Below are positions 33,518-40,728 of a stretch of DNA of 64,000 nt, one piece after another. The stretch comes from [Clostridium] scindens. Lineage in GTDB: Bacteria; Bacillota; Clostridia; Lachnospirales; Lachnospiraceae. The position numbers were made by a program, and so were the translations under genes. The notes below the pieces were generated by a model. That model made no database searches. It was not told where the DNA came from and saw nothing but the letters and a program-made list of their open reading frames with translations. The stretch lies in contig NZ_CP080442.1 in assembly GCF_019597925.1 (NCBI RefSeq), positions 3,859,501 to 3,923,500 of the forward strand, in the 5' to 3' direction. The first letter of the stretch is position 1; every line of letters begins with the position of its first letter.

Positions 33518-35554
33518 CTAATTTACGTATTTTAATATCAGATTCCAGATGTCCGGATTCTCTTGTCCCAAAGCCCAGGCTGCCGTACCGGCAAGTTTAT
33601 TCTCTTTCATCAGCTGCAGCTTAGGCTCGATAGATTTCTCATCCTCCAGCCATATCTCGTATGTCACATTATCTACGGTCCATGTGGCATAGTTCTGCTG
33701 CGCCTTATCATCCCAGGTAATCTCTGCCCCGGCCTGAGCCACCTGGTCGCTTGCGCTGGTCATTCCCAGGGCCTGGCTGTCCACATTCATGGTATATTCC
33801 GCGGCATCCGTTCCTGCCTGGCTTGCCAGTTCTTCCTCCGTCTTCGGAGTCTCCGACCATAGCCTGGTAAAGAACGGGATTCCACTGATCACCTTTTCAG
33901 CCGGAACTTCCTTGAGCGTCTCCTCGATGCCTTCTTTTACAAAATTATAAGAAGAAACCGGGCCTGCCTCCGGCGAGCCTGCAAAATGCTCATCATAACC
34001 CATGATAATCACGTAATCTGCAACGATTCCCTGCTCCTTACGGTCATATTGCATATTATAGCCCTTAGGAACATAATTGTCGACAGACAGCACGATTCCA
34101 TTCTGCCGGCATCTCACAGACAATTCGCGGATAAACTGTATATAATGCTCTCCGCATTCTTCTGAAATCTTTTCAAAATCAACGTTGATTCCATCGATTC
34201 CCACGCGCAATGCTTCGGAAATCAGCTGGTTGATCAAATTCTCCCTCTTAGAGGTATAACTCAGCAATGCATAGGATTCATCATAGGAGTTGATTCCCCC
34301 GTCAAAATCCCTGATAGTCGCCCACACTTCTATGTTGGCCTGATGTGCATAATTTACATAATCCGCGGAAGCTATGGAGTCCATATTCCCATCCGTATCT
34401 TTTACATGGAACCAGGTTGGCGCAATTGTCGTCAGACCCTTACTCTCTGCAATCTTCTGCAGCACGCTTCCATTTGCGTCACTGTTGGTCACGTTGTGCC
34501 ATGCCATGTTGATCGTATAATCCTTGGAAATACTGGTAAATTCCTGCTCTTCGAAATCTCTGGATATCGTCTTGGTCTCTTCATTCTTCAGGTCTTTGTT
34601 CCTGACATATCCGATAAATCCGTCCTTCGTGCGAACCTTCTTCCAGTTTTCCTCGCTCTCTACGATCGTAACTTCGTCCTTTTTCGATACTTCGGCAAGG
34701 ATCGGACTCTTGACTCCGCCCTGATAGCGAACCTGAGTGTCTCTTTTTATTGTTGCCACTGTAGTCTTTCCCCAGTCGCTGACGATCATGACTCTGCTTG
34801 GATTATCGTAAACCTCATACTCCATATTGGTATACTGGCTGATAAAATCAAGTGCGATATATGCCGTGCTTCCTTCGGTCTTTAGGATGACGTAGTCTTC
34901 GCTTTTCTTATCCTTCGACACCATATAGTCCTTGCTGCCTACTTCGACGGAAACCATGTCTTTTGGAAGCGTGTACAAGAGGATATTCTCATCAGGATCC
35001 CAATAGAATCTGCTGTTGATGTATTTCCTTACGACATCATACTGGATATATGCCTTGCCATCCGCAATCATGCCATGGGGTTCTACGACCTGATTATTAA
35101 CGGTAATAGCCAGCTGTCCTTCCTGTTCAATCCCATAATACTTTTTCAAATCATACTTTTCTTTTGAAGGACTGTATCGTTTCCATAAAAATGCTGCCAC
35201 AACAGCTAATATCGCTAATATAATCACAAGGAATATCTTGATTCCCAAGTTTCTCTTTCTTCTTCTCTTGGATTGGGGCCCTCTCGCCGGCGTCCGCTTG
35301 CTTCCCGGTCTCCCGGACTGCGATCTTCTCGCCTGCTGCCTTCTGGCCTCCTGCTGCCTTCCTGTCTCCTGCTGTCTTCTGGCTTCCTGCTGCCTTCCCG
35401 CATCCTGCTGCCTTCTGGCATTCTGCTGCTTTGTCGTATCCCGTCTGCCTGTCGCGGTTCGGCTTCTTGCTGTGCCAGTTCTTGGCGTCCCCGGCCGGCT
35501 TGTGCTTCTTGTTCGGTCCGGAGCTGTGCGGCTTCTTCTTTCTCTTTCTTCCAT
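33518..35554 (-). CDS. Glycoside hydrolase family 18 protein with basic low-complexity tail and SH3-like domain
   Basis: A membrane-anchored protein of about 678 residues. Residues 1-110 are cytoplasmic, Arg/Gln/Thr-rich, and end in KRRRKRNLG before one membrane helix (about 112-132). A domain like the N-terminal copper-amine-oxidase/stalk module follows (YYGIEQEGQLAITVNNQ). Next come an SH3-like domain (ATIKRDTQVRYQGGVKSPILAEV) and a GH18 barrel with the catalytic motif GIDGINVDFEKI (DGxxxDxE type) and IMGYDEH. Such proteins act on peptidoglycan or spore coat glycans (YaaH-like). AGGAGG precedes ATG 35554; an in-frame extension to 35605 lacks support. cwlD follows, which fits a sporulation role. 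Confidence 0.88.
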   Translation of the reverse strand: MEERERRSRTAPDRTRSTSRPGTPRTGTARSRTATGRRDTTKQQNARRQQDAGRQQEARRQQETGRQQEARRQQARRSQSGRPGSKRTPARGPQSKRRRKRNLGIKIFLVIILAILAVVAAFLWKRYSPSKEKYDLKKYYGIEQEGQLAITVNNQVVEPHGMIADGKAYIQYDVVRKYINSRFYWDPDENILLYTLPKDMVSVEVGSKDYMVSKDKKSEDYVILKTEGSTAYIALDFISQYTNMEYEVYDNPSRVMIVSDWGKTTVATIKRDTQVRYQGGVKSPILAEVSKKDEVTIVESEENWKKVRTKDGFIGYVRNKDLKNEETKTISRDFEEQEFTSISKDYTINMAWHNVTNSDANGSVLQKIAESKGLTTIAPTWFHVKDTDGNMDSIASADYVNYAHQANIEVWATIRDFDGGINSYDESYALLSYTSKRENLINQLISEALRVGIDGINVDFEKISEECGEHYIQFIRELSVRCRQNGIVLSVDNYVPKGYNMQYDRKEQGIVADYVIIMGYDEHFAGSPEAGPVSSYNFVKEGIEETLKEVPAEKVISGIPFFTRLWSETPKTEEELASQAGTDAAEYTMNVDSQALGMTSASDQVAQAGAEITWDDKAQQNYATWTVDNVTYEIWLEDEKSIEPKLQLMKENKLAGTAAWALGQENPDIWNLILKYVN
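35324..35413 (-). repeat. 18-bp in-frame tandem repeat in the GH18 gene
   Basis: About five units encode RQQ(D/E)(A/T)(G/R), a hexapeptide tail at residues 48-77 of the cytoplasmic part. It is a highly basic, glutamine-rich segment, possibly for interaction with nucleic acid or acidic lipid. Confidence 0.75.
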
Positions 35555-35608
35555 GCTGCACCTCCTACTAGACCTTATTATAGCAAAAGCATTGACACAC
35601 GTCATTAT

Positions 35609-35881
35609 TTATTTCGACATTTTATTGATTTTTCGGGGTATTTGCGTTTCTTCGTTTTTCTGGTTTTCTTCAGTTCTTACGCCTTGGAAGTCCAATTCGA
35701 TAATATCGCCCTCATCGTCCAGTATATAGTCCCTCATATAAGTCACACCCTCCCGCATCTGGTGAGCCTGGACTATCTGCATGGGGCTTGCAGGTATTCC
35801 CTCCATCTTCAGGTCTATCTTTTTCTTCTCATAGCCTGTCAATTCCTGGAACATCCTTCTTAAATCTTCTTCCTTCCCCAT
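35609..35881 (-). CDS. Small conserved protein of unknown function
   Basis: A soluble protein of 90 residues that I cannot assign. It starts MGKEEDLRRMFQELTGYEKKKIDLKMEG, has a Met-rich middle (SPMQIVQAHQMREGVTYMRDYILDD) and a charged tail. AAGGAGG precedes the ATG. It ends 54 bases before the GH18 gene on the same strand and is probably cotranscribed with it. Confidence 0.65.
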   Translation of the reverse strand: MGKEEDLRRMFQELTGYEKKKIDLKMEGIPASPMQIVQAHQMREGVTYMRDYILDDEGDIIELDFQGVRTEENQKNEETQIPRKINKMSK

Positions 35882-36314
35882 GTACTAGCCTCCTTTTCAA
35901 TGCCATATGATAACTACGGCTGCGATTGCATATAATAATATAAAAGGAGATACTCGTGATACATTTCCGCCATATATGCCACAGCTGGTAAATATAGAAG
36001 ATAGTTTTGGCATTATAGTGCTTTTCCATAAGTTCCTCTAAAAAATAATGTGATAATTATGCCTGAAACGGCAATCTCTGATTTGTCTATGATAGATTCG
36101 CAGATCGTCTTACATTGAGACATTAAGATAAAAATAAAATTAAGAAATTCTCCCTCCTTTGTTCTAAGAACGTAGCTATCAGGGAAAACTATCTTCTAGT
36201 ATCGTCATTATATCCGATAGATTCAGCGAAATCAAGCACTTTTTTATTTTATACTTATTTTATTGAACATCCCATATTTTCTATGCTATACTAAATTAGA
36301 AGGAAGTGATGAAT
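35882..36314. other. AT-rich gap upstream of mecA
   Basis: This 430-bp stretch holds the mecA promoter at its right end (listed separately) and the start region of the small gene at its left. Several GATAG/CTATC segments occur between 36088 and 36225 without forming a clear operator. I see no RNA or protein gene that I can support. Confidence 0.5.
36263..36292 (+). promoter_or_regulatory. Promoter of mecA
   Basis: TTGAAC (36263-36268) and TATACT (36287-36292) have 18-base spacing, just upstream of the mecA ribosome site. Confidence 0.75.
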
Positions 36315-37052
36315 ATGAAGATTGAGAAACTCAACGACAATCAGATACGCTGCACTTTGACACGTGCCGATCTGGCTGCACGCCAGCTTCAGTTGAGCGA
36401 ACTGGCCTACGGAACCGAAAAAGCGAAGTCACTTTTCCACGATATGATGCAACAGGCAGCCTTTGAATTTGGATTCGAAGCAGAAGATATTCCTCTTATG
36501 ATAGAAGCAATACCTGCTTCCGCTGATTCAATCGTGCTGATAATTACTAAAGTCGAGGATCCAGAGGAACTCGATACCCGTTTTTCAAAATTCGCTCCGT
36601 CACCGGATGGCGACTGGGATACTAAGAAGAAGGATGCCCCCGCCAAACTGGAAGGCGCTGAGACATTGCTGGATCTGTTAGGCAAGGTCAAAGAAAAACT
36701 TGGCACGGCCGAGACGGCGGAAACTGTCAATGAAGAGCAGTCATCCAAAGCACCCAAGACCACCTTGCGGCTGTTCTCATTTGCAACAATGGATTATGTG
36801 TTAAAGGCCGCGCGCCTGCTTAGCACGATGTACTCTGGTTCCAATACCCTATACAAAGATCAAGTCGAAGACGTGTATATCCTTGCGCTGACACAGTCAG
36901 ACCTGACCACTAACGATTTCAACCGGATATGCAACATGCTTTCAGAATATGGATCTTTGGAAAAGGCTTCCGGCGCTACACTGGCATTTCTGGAAGAGCA
37001 TTGCGAGGTTCTCGTATCTGCCAACGCAGTTCAAAAGCTTGCGGCAGTTTAA
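36315..37052 (+). CDS. mecA: Adaptor protein MecA
   Basis: An adaptor of about 245 residues that delivers substrates to the ClpCP protease and, in Bacillus, controls competence and sporulation factors. The N-terminal domain (MKIEKLNDNQIRCTLTRADL, then SLFHDMMQQAAFEFGF) is linked through an acidic, low-complexity segment to the C-terminal ClpC-binding domain (LRLFSFATMDYVLKAARLL, then NTLYKDQVEDVYILAL). GGAAG lies eight bases before ATG 36315; ATG 36309 and GTG 36306 are possible alternatives. It is monocistronic with its own promoter and a bidirectional terminator. Confidence 0.93.
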   Translation: MKIEKLNDNQIRCTLTRADLAARQLQLSELAYGTEKAKSLFHDMMQQAAFEFGFEAEDIPLMIEAIPASADSIVLIITKVEDPEELDTRFSKFAPSPDGDWDTKKKDAPAKLEGAETLLDLLGKVKEKLGTAETAETVNEEQSSKAPKTTLRLFSFATMDYVLKAARLLSTMYSGSNTLYKDQVEDVYILALTQSDLTTNDFNRICNMLSEYGSLEKASGATLAFLEEHCEVLVSANAVQKLAAV

Positions 37053-37090
37053 TCTGCGGGTTACAATATCCGCGCTTATATGTCAAATAA

Positions 37091-37140
37091 CAAGAAAAGA
37101 TGCACGGGCTTGTCCCGATGCATCTTTTTGTTATTTGCTG
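37091..37140. terminator. Bidirectional terminator between mecA and the selenoprotein gene
   Basis: A stem (37096-37108 with 37114-37127, one bulged A) extends outward with CAAATAACAA / TTGTTATTTG pairing. T-rich flanks occur on both strands. It serves both convergent genes. Confidence 0.88.
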
Positions 37141-37145
37141 TCATA

Positions 37146-37346
37146 TTATGCATTCAAGAATGCATTGATCTTTTCGACCAATAAATCAGCATCTATACCA
37201 TGAACCATTGCAGCCTCTGCCAGAGACTCTCCCTGAGAAGCTGGTCATCCAAGGCAATGCATTCCAATTTCCTGAAGGATTGGTGCAATTCCCGGGTTCA
37301 TGAAAAGTGCTTCTCCGATAGTTGTATCATTAGAAACCTGTGCCAT
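37146..37346 (-). CDS. Probable selenoprotein: DUF1858 / hybrid-cluster-associated redox disulfide domain with CxxU
   Basis: A 66-residue protein if the in-frame TGA at 37245-37247 (codon 34) is read as selenocysteine. It begins MAQVSNDTTIGEALFMNPG. The redox motif is MHCLG-U-PASQGES, where family members I recall have CLGC, so CxxC becomes CxxU. After the TGA the frame stays open and family-like (LAEAAMVHGIDADLLVEKI) to a TAA at 37146. AGGAGG lies seven bases before ATG 37346, and a TTTACA/TATAAT promoter precedes it. Directly after the TGA is a hairpin with the geometry of a bacterial SECIS. The alternative is a TGC-to-TGA nonsense mutation in a small pseudogene. No selenium-pathway gene lies in the window. 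Confidence 0.72.
37211..37244 (-). promoter_or_regulatory. SECIS-like hairpin after in-frame UGA
   Basis: On the minus-strand RNA, starting one base after UGA, CAGCUUCU (37236-37243) pairs with AGAGGCUG (37211-37218). CAGGGA (37230-37235) pairs with UCUCUG (37221-37226). The loop is GAG (37227-37229), with a two-base bulge GC on the 3' side: fourteen pairs, two of them G-U. The first loop base is G, 16 nt after the UGA, as expected for SelB recognition in bacteria. Confidence 0.68.
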
Positions 37347-37377
37347 CTTAACGCCTCCTTTTCTCTTCAGTGTTTCC

Positions 37378-37406
37378 ATTATAGTAGGTTTTTATCATTG
37401 TGTAAA
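37378..37406 (-). promoter_or_regulatory. Promoter of the probable selenoprotein gene
   Basis: On the minus strand, TTTACA (37401-37406) and TATAAT (37378-37383) have 17-base spacing. The predicted mRNA leader is only about 25 nt and contains the AGGAGG. Confidence 0.75.
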
Positions 37407-37714
37407 CATTTTCTGCAAATTTATTCTTAATATTTGACTTCTTAAAAGTCAATAACTATTTCGGTTTTTTTCGACAAAATCTAATTTTTATTATAACTTC
37501 ACAAAACATCCGTTCTTTTATTTGCCTTGAATAATCCCCCGTTTTTGATACTTTTTATGTGGATAATGTGGATAAAATTTCTAAAACATCATTTTTTCCA
37601 CCTTTTTTGGCTATTTCAATGTGGAAAACTTGGATAAGTCGTTTTTCCAGTATTTTACATTTTTTTACAATTTTGTACAATTTGTACATTCACCTGACAA
37701 AGTTTTTAATCATG
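37407..37714. other. AT-rich gene-free stretch with tandem DnaA boxes
   Basis: Two perfect DnaA boxes TGTGGATAA lie head to tail at 37558-37566 and 37567-37575. A one-mismatch copy, TGTGGAAAA, is at 37620-37628, and a weaker one, CTTGGATAA, follows near 37629-37637. A Spo0A-type box TTTTGTCGAAAA (minus strand) lies at about 37468-37479, and an inverted repeat TTGACTT-N5-AAGTCAA at about 37434-37452. TTTGTACA occurs twice at about 37671-37688. dnaA is not in the window, so this could be a DnaA-titration or regulatory site, or part of an origin; none of these is proven. Confidence 0.6.
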
Positions 37715-37746
37715 GAAAAGTCCCGGGATTTTTCCTGGGACTTTTC
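37715..37746. terminator. Terminator downstream of the NlpC/P60 gene
   Basis: A 14-bp stem GAAAAGTCCCGGGA / TCCTGGGACTTTTC with one G-T pair follows the minus-strand gene ending at 37768. Confidence 0.85.
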
Positions 37747-37767
37747 TTCTCATAATTCGTGTATATT

Positions 37768-38670
37768 CTAAATTAGTCTTCTTACTGTAATAATGCTTGT
37801 GTAAGTGGCAGGCAAGATTCCGATACCTCTGGAACTGTTGATCGCATTTACAATCTGGCCATCTCCCATGTATATTCCCACATGGCCATCATACAAGATG
37901 ATGTCTCCGGGAATTGCCTGATCATAACTTACAGGCGTCCCTACATTCTCCATATCCCACGTTGTACGTGGAAGACTGATTCCAAAATGGGCGAACACAG
38001 ACTGTACGAATCCGGAGCAGTCAGCCCCATTTGTAAGGCTTGTACCTCCCCAAACATAGGGGTTGCCAATAAACTGACAGGCATAGTCCACAATGGCTTG
38101 TCCCGTACCGGCCTTTGCACTCGCTTCTTCTTCGGCCTTCGCGGCTGCCTCGCTTGCTTCCTTCTCAAGCCTTGCTGCTTCTTCTTCTTTGGATTCAGCA
38201 TAAGTAAATGCTTCATCAGGACTTTGGGTTCCTGAATTCTGTACCATCTCCTGCGCCTTTTGCTCTGCGTTCTTTCCTATTAATATATAGTCGGAATACA
38301 CATAGCCTGTTACTGAGCCCGACTGGACCTGCGTCCATTCGCCTACCGGCCCGATAATCTTAGCGGCATAATCAGGATACAGCTTGCCTACCCACTCACT
38401 GTCCGTCGTCGGCTCGCTTCTTATATAAAGAAACGATTGGACATTGGCGAACGCCATATCTAAATACTCACCCTTCTGCGTTGGTACCAGGTAATCTTCT
38501 ACTTCAATCTGCTTATCAGATAAGTAGCAGTCACTTAGTACCTCCTCGATTCCCACCTGCGGCATTATATTGTCAGTTACTGTATCTGAAGCCTTTACCG
38601 TGGCAGGAAATGCTGTTATAGCTCCTGTAAAAGTAACTAGGAACAATCCTTTCCTAAGAATAGAATCCAT
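37768..38670 (-). CDS. Secreted NlpC/P60 peptidoglycan endopeptidase with SH3 domain
   Basis: An exported cell-wall hydrolase of 300 residues. A signal peptide (LFLVTFTGAITAFPATVKAS) is followed by an SH3-like domain (about residues 70-125, SFLYIRSEPTTDSEWVGKLY). An Ala/Glu/Lys-rich helical linker and the NlpC/P60 catalytic domain come next, with Cys in GADCSGFVQSVFAHFG, His in YDGHVGIYMGDGQIV and a polar third residue after it. It cleaves stem peptides. Upstream lie direct repeats of the WalR type and a strong promoter. GGAGGG precedes the ATG. Confidence 0.93.
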   Translation of the reverse strand: MDSILRKGLFLVTFTGAITAFPATVKASDTVTDNIMPQVGIEEVLSDCYLSDKQIEVEDYLVPTQKGEYLDMAFANVQSFLYIRSEPTTDSEWVGKLYPDYAAKIIGPVGEWTQVQSGSVTGYVYSDYILIGKNAEQKAQEMVQNSGTQSPDEAFTYAESKEEEAARLEKEASEAAAKAEEEASAKAGTGQAIVDYACQFIGNPYVWGGTSLTNGADCSGFVQSVFAHFGISLPRTTWDMENVGTPVSYDQAIPGDIILYDGHVGIYMGDGQIVNAINSSRGIGILPATYTSIITVRRLI

Positions 38671-38706
38671 AAACTCCCTCCTTTATGTTTTCTTATCTTT
38701 AGTAAA

Positions 38707-38732
38707 TGTTACAGAATTGTTACATATGTTAC
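38707..38732 (-). promoter_or_regulatory. WalR (YycF)-type direct repeats upstream of the NlpC/P60 gene
   Basis: TGTTAC occurs at 38707-38712, 38718-38723 and 38727-38732. The first two form the published WalR consensus TGTWAH-N5-TGTWAH exactly. They lie between the -10 element and the gene, which suits repression or fine control. WalRK is the known regulator of NlpC/P60 hydrolases in Firmicutes; its action here is inferred. Confidence 0.6.
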
Positions 38733-38738
38733 GTTGAT

Positions 38739-38766
38739 ATTATATCATGTGTGCCATCAATGTCAA
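38739..38766 (-). promoter_or_regulatory. Promoter of the NlpC/P60 gene
   Basis: On the minus strand, TTGACA (38761-38766) and extended -10 TGATATAAT (TATAAT at 38739-38744) are spaced 16 bases apart. Confidence 0.8.
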
Positions 38767-38872
38767 CCCTATTTATCAATAATATTCTCGTCATATTATG
38801 CGTTTTTATGCGAAAATAATACTCTTTTTTCACTTCTAATTATTACAAATTGTTACATCTTGGAATTAATCG

Positions 38873-38926
38873 TTGACAGTTGCTCCATTCTGTTCTATAA
38901 TAATCACAGTAATTATTATCATTATC
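38873..38926 (+). promoter_or_regulatory. perR promoter with overlapping Fur/PerR box
   Basis: TTGACA (38873-38878) and TATAAT (38896-38901) have 17-base spacing, a perfect consensus promoter. Immediately downstream at 38909-38926, the reverse strand reads GATAATGATAATAATTAC, matching 16 of 18 positions of the classic Fur-family operator. This fits autorepression. Confidence 0.8.
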
Positions 38927-38941
38927 GAAAGGAGGGCACAG

Positions 38942-39340
38942 ATGGCAAATTTAAAATACAGCAGGCAACGAGCTTCTATTAAAGAATATCTGGCCAATAC
39001 CACCTCGCATCCAACTGCTGATACCGTATATCTCCATGTCAGGGAAGAGTTCCCGCGAATTAGTCTCGGTACAGTATACCGCAATTTAAACTTATTGGCA
39101 GATATGGGGGAGGCCATTAAGATCTCCACTCCTAACGGCGGCGACAGGTTTGACGGCAGAACTGAGCCTCACTATCATGTTGTGTGCACATCCTGCGGCA
39201 ATGTATTTGACCTGGAACTGGATGAGCAGCACATCCAAGGCATCAACGCACTTGCCAATGAGCATTTCCAGGGAACCATAGATTCCCACACGACTCTGTT
39301 TTATGGAACTTGTAAAGAGTGTCTGGAAAAAAGTAAATAA
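38942..39340 (+). CDS. perR: Fur family transcriptional repressor PerR
   Basis: A metal-dependent peroxide-sensing repressor of about 132 residues. The winged helix (YSRQRASIKEYLANTTSHPTAD, split here as YSRQRASIKEYL and SHPTADTVY, then ISLGTVYRNLNLLADMG) is followed by the metal-binding domain with EPHYHVVC and CGNVFDL, and the structural-zinc Cys pairs VCTSCGN and TCKECLE. Assignment to PerR rather than Fur rests on the rubrerythrin genes directly downstream and the operator-like sequences in front of both. AGGAGG precedes ATG 38942; the longer frame to 38873 contains the promoter itself. Confidence 0.9.
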   Translation: MANLKYSRQRASIKEYLANTTSHPTADTVYLHVREEFPRISLGTVYRNLNLLADMGEAIKISTPNGGDRFDGRTEPHYHVVCTSCGNVFDLELDEQHIQGINALANEHFQGTIDSHTTLFYGTCKECLEKSK

Positions 39341-39355
39341 AATTAAAAATAGGGA

Positions 39356-39409
39356 TTGACAATTAGAATCAACTGTGGTAAATTAATATCAGTAACAATT
39401 ACTAATATC
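39356..39409 (+). promoter_or_regulatory. Promoter and operator of the reverse rubrerythrin gene
   Basis: TTGACA (39356-39361) and TAAATT (39379-39384) have 17-base spacing. A near-perfect palindrome, ATATCAGTAA-CAA-TTACTAATAT (39387-39409), follows the -10 element and shares CAGTAA and ATTA words with the perR operator. It is a probable PerR site. Confidence 0.65.
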
Positions 39410-39448
39410 AATAATTAAAAATTTAAATAAGAAAAGGAGAGTTTTATT

Positions 39449-39991
39449 ATGAAAAAATTTGTATGTACAGTATGTGGTTATGTTCACGAGGGAGACACAG
39501 CACCAGCTGAATGTCCAGTATGCCATGTAGGCGCTGATAAGTTCAAGGAGCAGACAGGAGAGAGAGAATGGGCTGCAGAGCATGTTGTAGGCGTTGCTCA
39601 GGGCGCAAGCGAAGATATTATGGCTGACTTAAGAGCGAACTTCGAAGGAGAGTGCTCAGAAGTAGGAATGTATCTTGCAATGGCAAGAGTTGCTCATAGA
39701 GAAGGATATCCGGAGATCGGCTTATACTGGGAGAAGGCTGCTTACGAAGAGGCAGAGCATGCATCTAAATTTGCGGAACTGCTTGGCGAATGCGTAACAG
39801 ACAGCACCAAGAAGAATCTTGAGATGAGAATCGATGCTGAGAATGGCGCAACAGCTGGCAAATTTGATCTGGCTAAGCGCGCAAAGGCTGCTAACCTGGA
39901 TGCTATCCACGATACAGTGCATGAGATGGCAAGAGACGAGGCTCGTCATGGCAAGGCATTCGAAGGCCTGTTAAAGAGATATTTTGGCTAA
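39449..39991 (+). CDS. Reverse rubrerythrin (N-terminal rubredoxin, ferritin-like diiron domain)
   Basis: A cytoplasmic NADH-dependent peroxide/oxygen reductase of 180 residues. The rubredoxin domain comes first (VCTVCGYVHEG and CPVCHVG, residues 6-35). The four-helix diiron domain follows, with EGECSEVGMYLAMARVAHREGY, YEEAEHASKFAELLGE and ARDEARHGKAFEGLL supplying Glu and His iron ligands. Domain order is reversed relative to classical rubrerythrin, as in Clostridium acetobutylicum, where the gene is PerR-controlled. It has a strong GAAAAGGAG site and its own promoter downstream of perR. Confidence 0.94.
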   Translation: MKKFVCTVCGYVHEGDTAPAECPVCHVGADKFKEQTGEREWAAEHVVGVAQGASEDIMADLRANFEGECSEVGMYLAMARVAHREGYPEIGLYWEKAAYEEAEHASKFAELLGECVTDSTKKNLEMRIDAENGATAGKFDLAKRAKAANLDAIHDTVHEMARDEARHGKAFEGLLKRYFG

Positions 39992-40029
39992 GATATAAAA
40001 AATCATTTCCAAAATCATACAAATAGAGA

Positions 40030-40085
40030 TATAATGATATCAGATATATTTTAACAGCGGGGTGCGGCACTTAAAGGCTGCACCC
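40030..40085 (+). promoter_or_regulatory. Leader of the rubrerythrin gene: -10 element and hairpin
   Basis: TATAAT lies at 40030-40035, with a weak TTCCAA 17 bases upstream. An ATATCAG word shared with the operator at 39387 is at 40039-40045. A 7-bp hairpin GGGTGCG / TGCACCC (40060-40066, 40079-40085) precedes the ribosome site and may end or slow the upstream transcript. Confidence 0.5.
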
Positions 40086-40112
40086 TTAAATTTCACAAAG
40101 GAGGATTTAAAT

Positions 40113-40649
40113 ATGTCAAAATACGCAGGAACCAAGACAGAGAAGAACCTGATGGAAGCATTTGCAGGCGAATCGCAGGCAAGAAACAAGTATACTTATT
40201 ACGCATCCGCAGCAAAAAAGGCTGGATATGTACAGATGGCTAATATCTTTGAAGAGACCGCAGGTCAGGAAAAAGAACACGCTAAGATGTGGTTCAAGGA
40301 ATTCCACGGAATCGGCGATGTAGAAGCTAACCTGGAAGATGCCGCTGCTGGCGAGAATTTTGAGTGGACGGATATGTATAAGCGCATGGCAGAAGAGGCA
40401 AGAGAAGAGGGATTTGAAGAACTTGCCAAGAAGTTTGAGGGCGTTGCAGAGGTAGAGGCCGCTCATGAGAGACGCTATCGCAAGCTGCTGGAAAGCTATA
40501 AGGCAGGCGCAACTTTTAAGGGAGAAGCTCCTCTTGGCTGGAAGTGCGGAAACTGCGGATATATCTTTATCGGCGAGGAAGCTCCGGAAGAATGTCCGGT
40601 ATGCGCTCATCCTAGAGCATATTTTGAAAGAAAAGTTGAAAATTATTAA
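40113..40649 (+). CDS. rbr: Rubrerythrin
   Basis: A cytoplasmic diiron peroxidase of about 178 residues. The diiron ligands are in EKNLMEAFAGESQARNKYTYYA, EETAGQEKEHAKMW and GVAEVEAAHERRYRKLL. The C-terminal rubredoxin domain has WKCGNCGYIF and CPVCAHPRAYFE. It reduces hydrogen peroxide with electrons from NADH oxidoreductases. AAAGGAGG precedes ATG 40113. It forms a peroxide-defence block with perR and the reverse rubrerythrin, and ends at a strong terminator. Confidence 0.96.
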   Translation: MSKYAGTKTEKNLMEAFAGESQARNKYTYYASAAKKAGYVQMANIFEETAGQEKEHAKMWFKEFHGIGDVEANLEDAAAGENFEWTDMYKRMAEEAREEGFEELAKKFEGVAEVEAAHERRYRKLLESYKAGATFKGEAPLGWKCGNCGYIFIGEEAPEECPVCAHPRAYFERKVENY

Positions 40650-40662
40650 AACTGGATAACAA

Positions 40663-40714
40663 CCAAAAGCCCGTTAAATGCATTCGCTTATAGCTGCATT
40701 TAACGGGCTTTTGG
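40663..40714. terminator. Bidirectional terminator after rubrerythrin
   Basis: A perfect 20-bp inverted repeat (40663-40682 with 40695-40714, ending in TTTT) lies between convergent genes. Confidence 0.92.
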
Positions 40715-40728
40715 TTTGAATTCTGTAT

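Noticed and set aside
35324..35413. Short regular repeats considered as a CRISPR array
   Set aside because: The 18-bp period is contiguous, in frame and without unique spacers. It encodes a hexapeptide repeat.
35613..35619. Spo0A-box-like TGTCGAA upstream of the GH18 gene
   Set aside because: A single 7-mer is expected several times in 64 kb by chance, and it lies within the end of a coding region.
35829..36029. 66-codon minus-strand frame with GAGGAACTT before its ATG
   Set aside because: The ribosome site is tempting, but the frame overlaps the well-supported 90-residue gene and has low-quality composition.
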